Part shown: positions 5,820-6,786 of the stretch, piece by piece
Layout of the letters: each line of letters starts with the position of its first letter
Position numbering within the stretch: position 1 is the first letter of the stretch
Assembly (NCBI GenBank): GCA_023416875.1
Contig: JAEZGT010000067.1
Location: 1 to 6,786 of the forward strand
Origin: Pseudomonadota bacterium
Lineage (GTDB): Bacteria; Pseudomonadota; Gammaproteobacteria; Pseudomonadales; Cellvibrionaceae
Direction of reading: 5' to 3'
Length of the DNA: 6,786 bases
The notes under the pieces: generated by a model
Database searches by the model: none
Told to the model about the DNA's origin: nothing
What the model saw: the letters and a program-made list of their open reading frames with translations, nothing else
Made by a program: the position numbers and the translations under genes

Positions 5820-6786
5820 TTATTCTCCCCGCTTGAGCTTGCGCCGGCGGCGCAGCTCGGGGTTGCGCTGTTGTTGCAACGCCCAGTCGATATGCTCCTG
5901 CACCAGCGGCGTTGCCGTTTCCCGGCGCTTTTCCAGGGCTTCTATGATGGCCGCATCACCGGGGGCATTGCCGAGGCCGATGGCGAGATTGCGCAGCCAG
6001 CGCTCGTAGCCGATGCGACGGATCGCCGAACCTTCGGTATTGCGTAAAAATGTCGCTTCATCCCAGAGAAACAGTGTCAGCAAATCGCTATTGGCGAGGC
6101 CGTGGCGCGGTTGGAAATCCGCCTCGTTGGAAACGTGAGCGAATTTATTCCACGGGCAAATCGCCTGACAGTCATCGCAGCCGAATACCCGGTTGCCCAT
6201 AGGTGCGCGGAATTCTTCCGGGATAGGGCCTTTGTTTTCGATGGTGAGATAGGAAATACAGCGGCGCGCGTCCAGCTCGTAAGGGCGGGGAAACGCATCG
6301 GTCGGACACACCTTCAGACAGGCACTACAGCTGCCGCAGAGGTCTTCTGCGATATCGGTATTGGTGGGGAGTGGAATATTGGTGAGGATTTCCCCGAGGA
6401 AAAACCAGCTGCCCGCCTCGCGATTGATCACCAGCGTGTGTTTGCCAGTCCAGCCGAGTCCGGCTTTTACTGCCAACGGGCGTTCCAATACCGGGGCGCT
6501 GTCGACAAAGGGGCGCTGGTTTACCGGCATCAGCGCCTCGGCGGCATCCCGGATCTTGTCTGCCAACACCGCTAGACGTTTGCGGATGAGCTTGTGATAG
6601 TCCCGCCCGAGGGCGTAGCGGGAGACATAGGCTTTGCTGGGATCTTTGAGCACCTGGATCTGGCGGGTGTCGCCGGGCAAATAATTCATACGCACGGAGA
6701 TCACCCGCACGGCGCCGTCCACCAACTGCTCAGGATGCAGGCGTTTGTCGATATTTTCTGCTAGCCAACCCATATCGCCGTGGTAG
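5820..6786 (-). CDS. queG: Epoxyqueuosine reductase, N-terminus cut by the window edge
   Basis: QueG is a cobalamin- and iron-sulfur-dependent enzyme that reduces epoxyqueuosine to queuosine at the wobble base of tRNAs with GUN anticodons, the last step of queuosine synthesis. The frame is open to the right edge. The codons before the internal Met at 6771-6773 read Tyr-His-Gly-Asp, matching the YHGEMDWM region of E. coli QueG, so this Met is not the start and roughly 50-60 N-terminal residues are missing. Counting from that Met, visible features are VISVRMNYLP (24-33), VDSAPVLERP (90-99) with the Asp of the cobalamin/substrate pocket, GWTGKHTLVI (107-116), and two 4Fe-4S clusters: CGSCSACLKVCP (C146, C149, C152, C156) and C199, C202, C206 in GCDDCQAICPWNKF with C172. 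A HEAT-like C-terminal segment (IRRIGYERWLRNLAIGLGNA) and an Arg/Lys-rich tail follow. All cluster cysteines are intact, so the enzyme should be functional. It converges with orn. Confidence 0.97.
   Translation of the reverse strand, partial: YHGDMGWLAENIDKRLHPEQLVDGAVRVISVRMNYLPGDTRQIQVLKDPSKAYVSRYALGRDYHKLIRKRLAVLADKIRDAAEALMPVNQRPFVDSAPVLERPLAVKAGLGWTGKHTLVINREAGSWFFLGEILTNIPLPTNTDIAEDLCGSCSACLKVCPTDAFPRPYELDARRCISYLTIENKGPIPEEFRAPMGNRVFGCDDCQAICPWNKFAHVSNEADFQPRHGLANSDLLTLFLWDEATFLRNTEGSAIRRIGYERWLRNLAIGLGNAPGDAAIIEALEKRRETATPLVQEHIDWALQQQRNPELRRRRKLKRGE

Noticed and set aside
6102..6575. 157-codon open frame on the plus strand opposite queG
   Set aside because: It is a shadow of queG, whose iron-sulfur cysteine motifs are encoded on the minus strand here.
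6771..6773. ATG as the queG start
   Set aside because: The codons upstream continue in frame to the window edge and encode Tyr-His-Gly-Asp, conserved in QueG, so this Met is internal.
1..6786. Mobile element, CRISPR array, tRNA or toxin-antitoxin pair
   Set aside because: I saw no transposase or integrase frames, regularly spaced repeats, tRNA-like cloverleaf or small paired genes. The window is almost fully covered by housekeeping genes in a known order.

Overview
The window is a compact, conserved chromosomal block of a moderately GC-rich gammaproteobacterium. It holds seven protein genes, two of them cut by the window edges, and only two intergenic gaps above 100 bp. I saw no mobile element, CRISPR array, tRNA or rRNA. 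The rsgA-psd / orn / queG arrangement is the one known around these genes in E. coli and many other Gammaproteobacteria. The gltD-hemE pair followed by a DUF3391/HD-GYP gene would suit the Pseudomonas/Cellvibrio-like marine side of the class, but the genus is a guess.

Layout from left to right. The 3' end of gltD (glutamate synthase small subunit) and hemE (uroporphyrinogen decarboxylase) run rightward. A 191-bp gap follows, with two overlapping hairpins and a perfect TATAAT box. Next comes a rightward gene for a DUF3391 + HD-GYP-type protein, probably starting at a TTG codon at 1811. It converges with psd (phosphatidylserine decarboxylase), with only 16 bp between the stop codons. psd lies downstream of rsgA (circularly permuted ribosome-assembly GTPase) in a leftward pair with a 36-bp gap. 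A 156-bp divergent promoter region separates rsgA from the rightward orn (oligoribonuclease). orn converges at 9 bp with queG (epoxyqueuosine reductase), whose N-terminus lies beyond the right edge.

The genes are mostly housekeeping: nitrogen assimilation, heme synthesis, phosphatidylethanolamine synthesis, 30S subunit maturation, short-RNA turnover and tRNA queuosine modification. The least ordinary gene is the HD-GYP one. Its domain is recognisable, but several residues that bind the metal centre in active c-di-GMP phosphodiesterases are replaced: the HD pair is KD, the HHE motif is HCE, GYP is GFP, and the conserved His after the HD pair is Phe. It is more likely a non-catalytic or altered-specificity member than a standard c-di-GMP hydrolase. 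orn, whose product degrades pGpG (the linear product of c-di-GMP breakdown), lies about 2 kb away in a separate transcription unit, so any link is only suggestive.

I found no convincing new multi-gene system. The observations most worth a second look are the degenerate HD-GYP protein, the tandem 12-bp repeat carrying an extended -10 motif upstream of rsgA, and the mutually exclusive hairpins between hemE and the HD-GYP gene.
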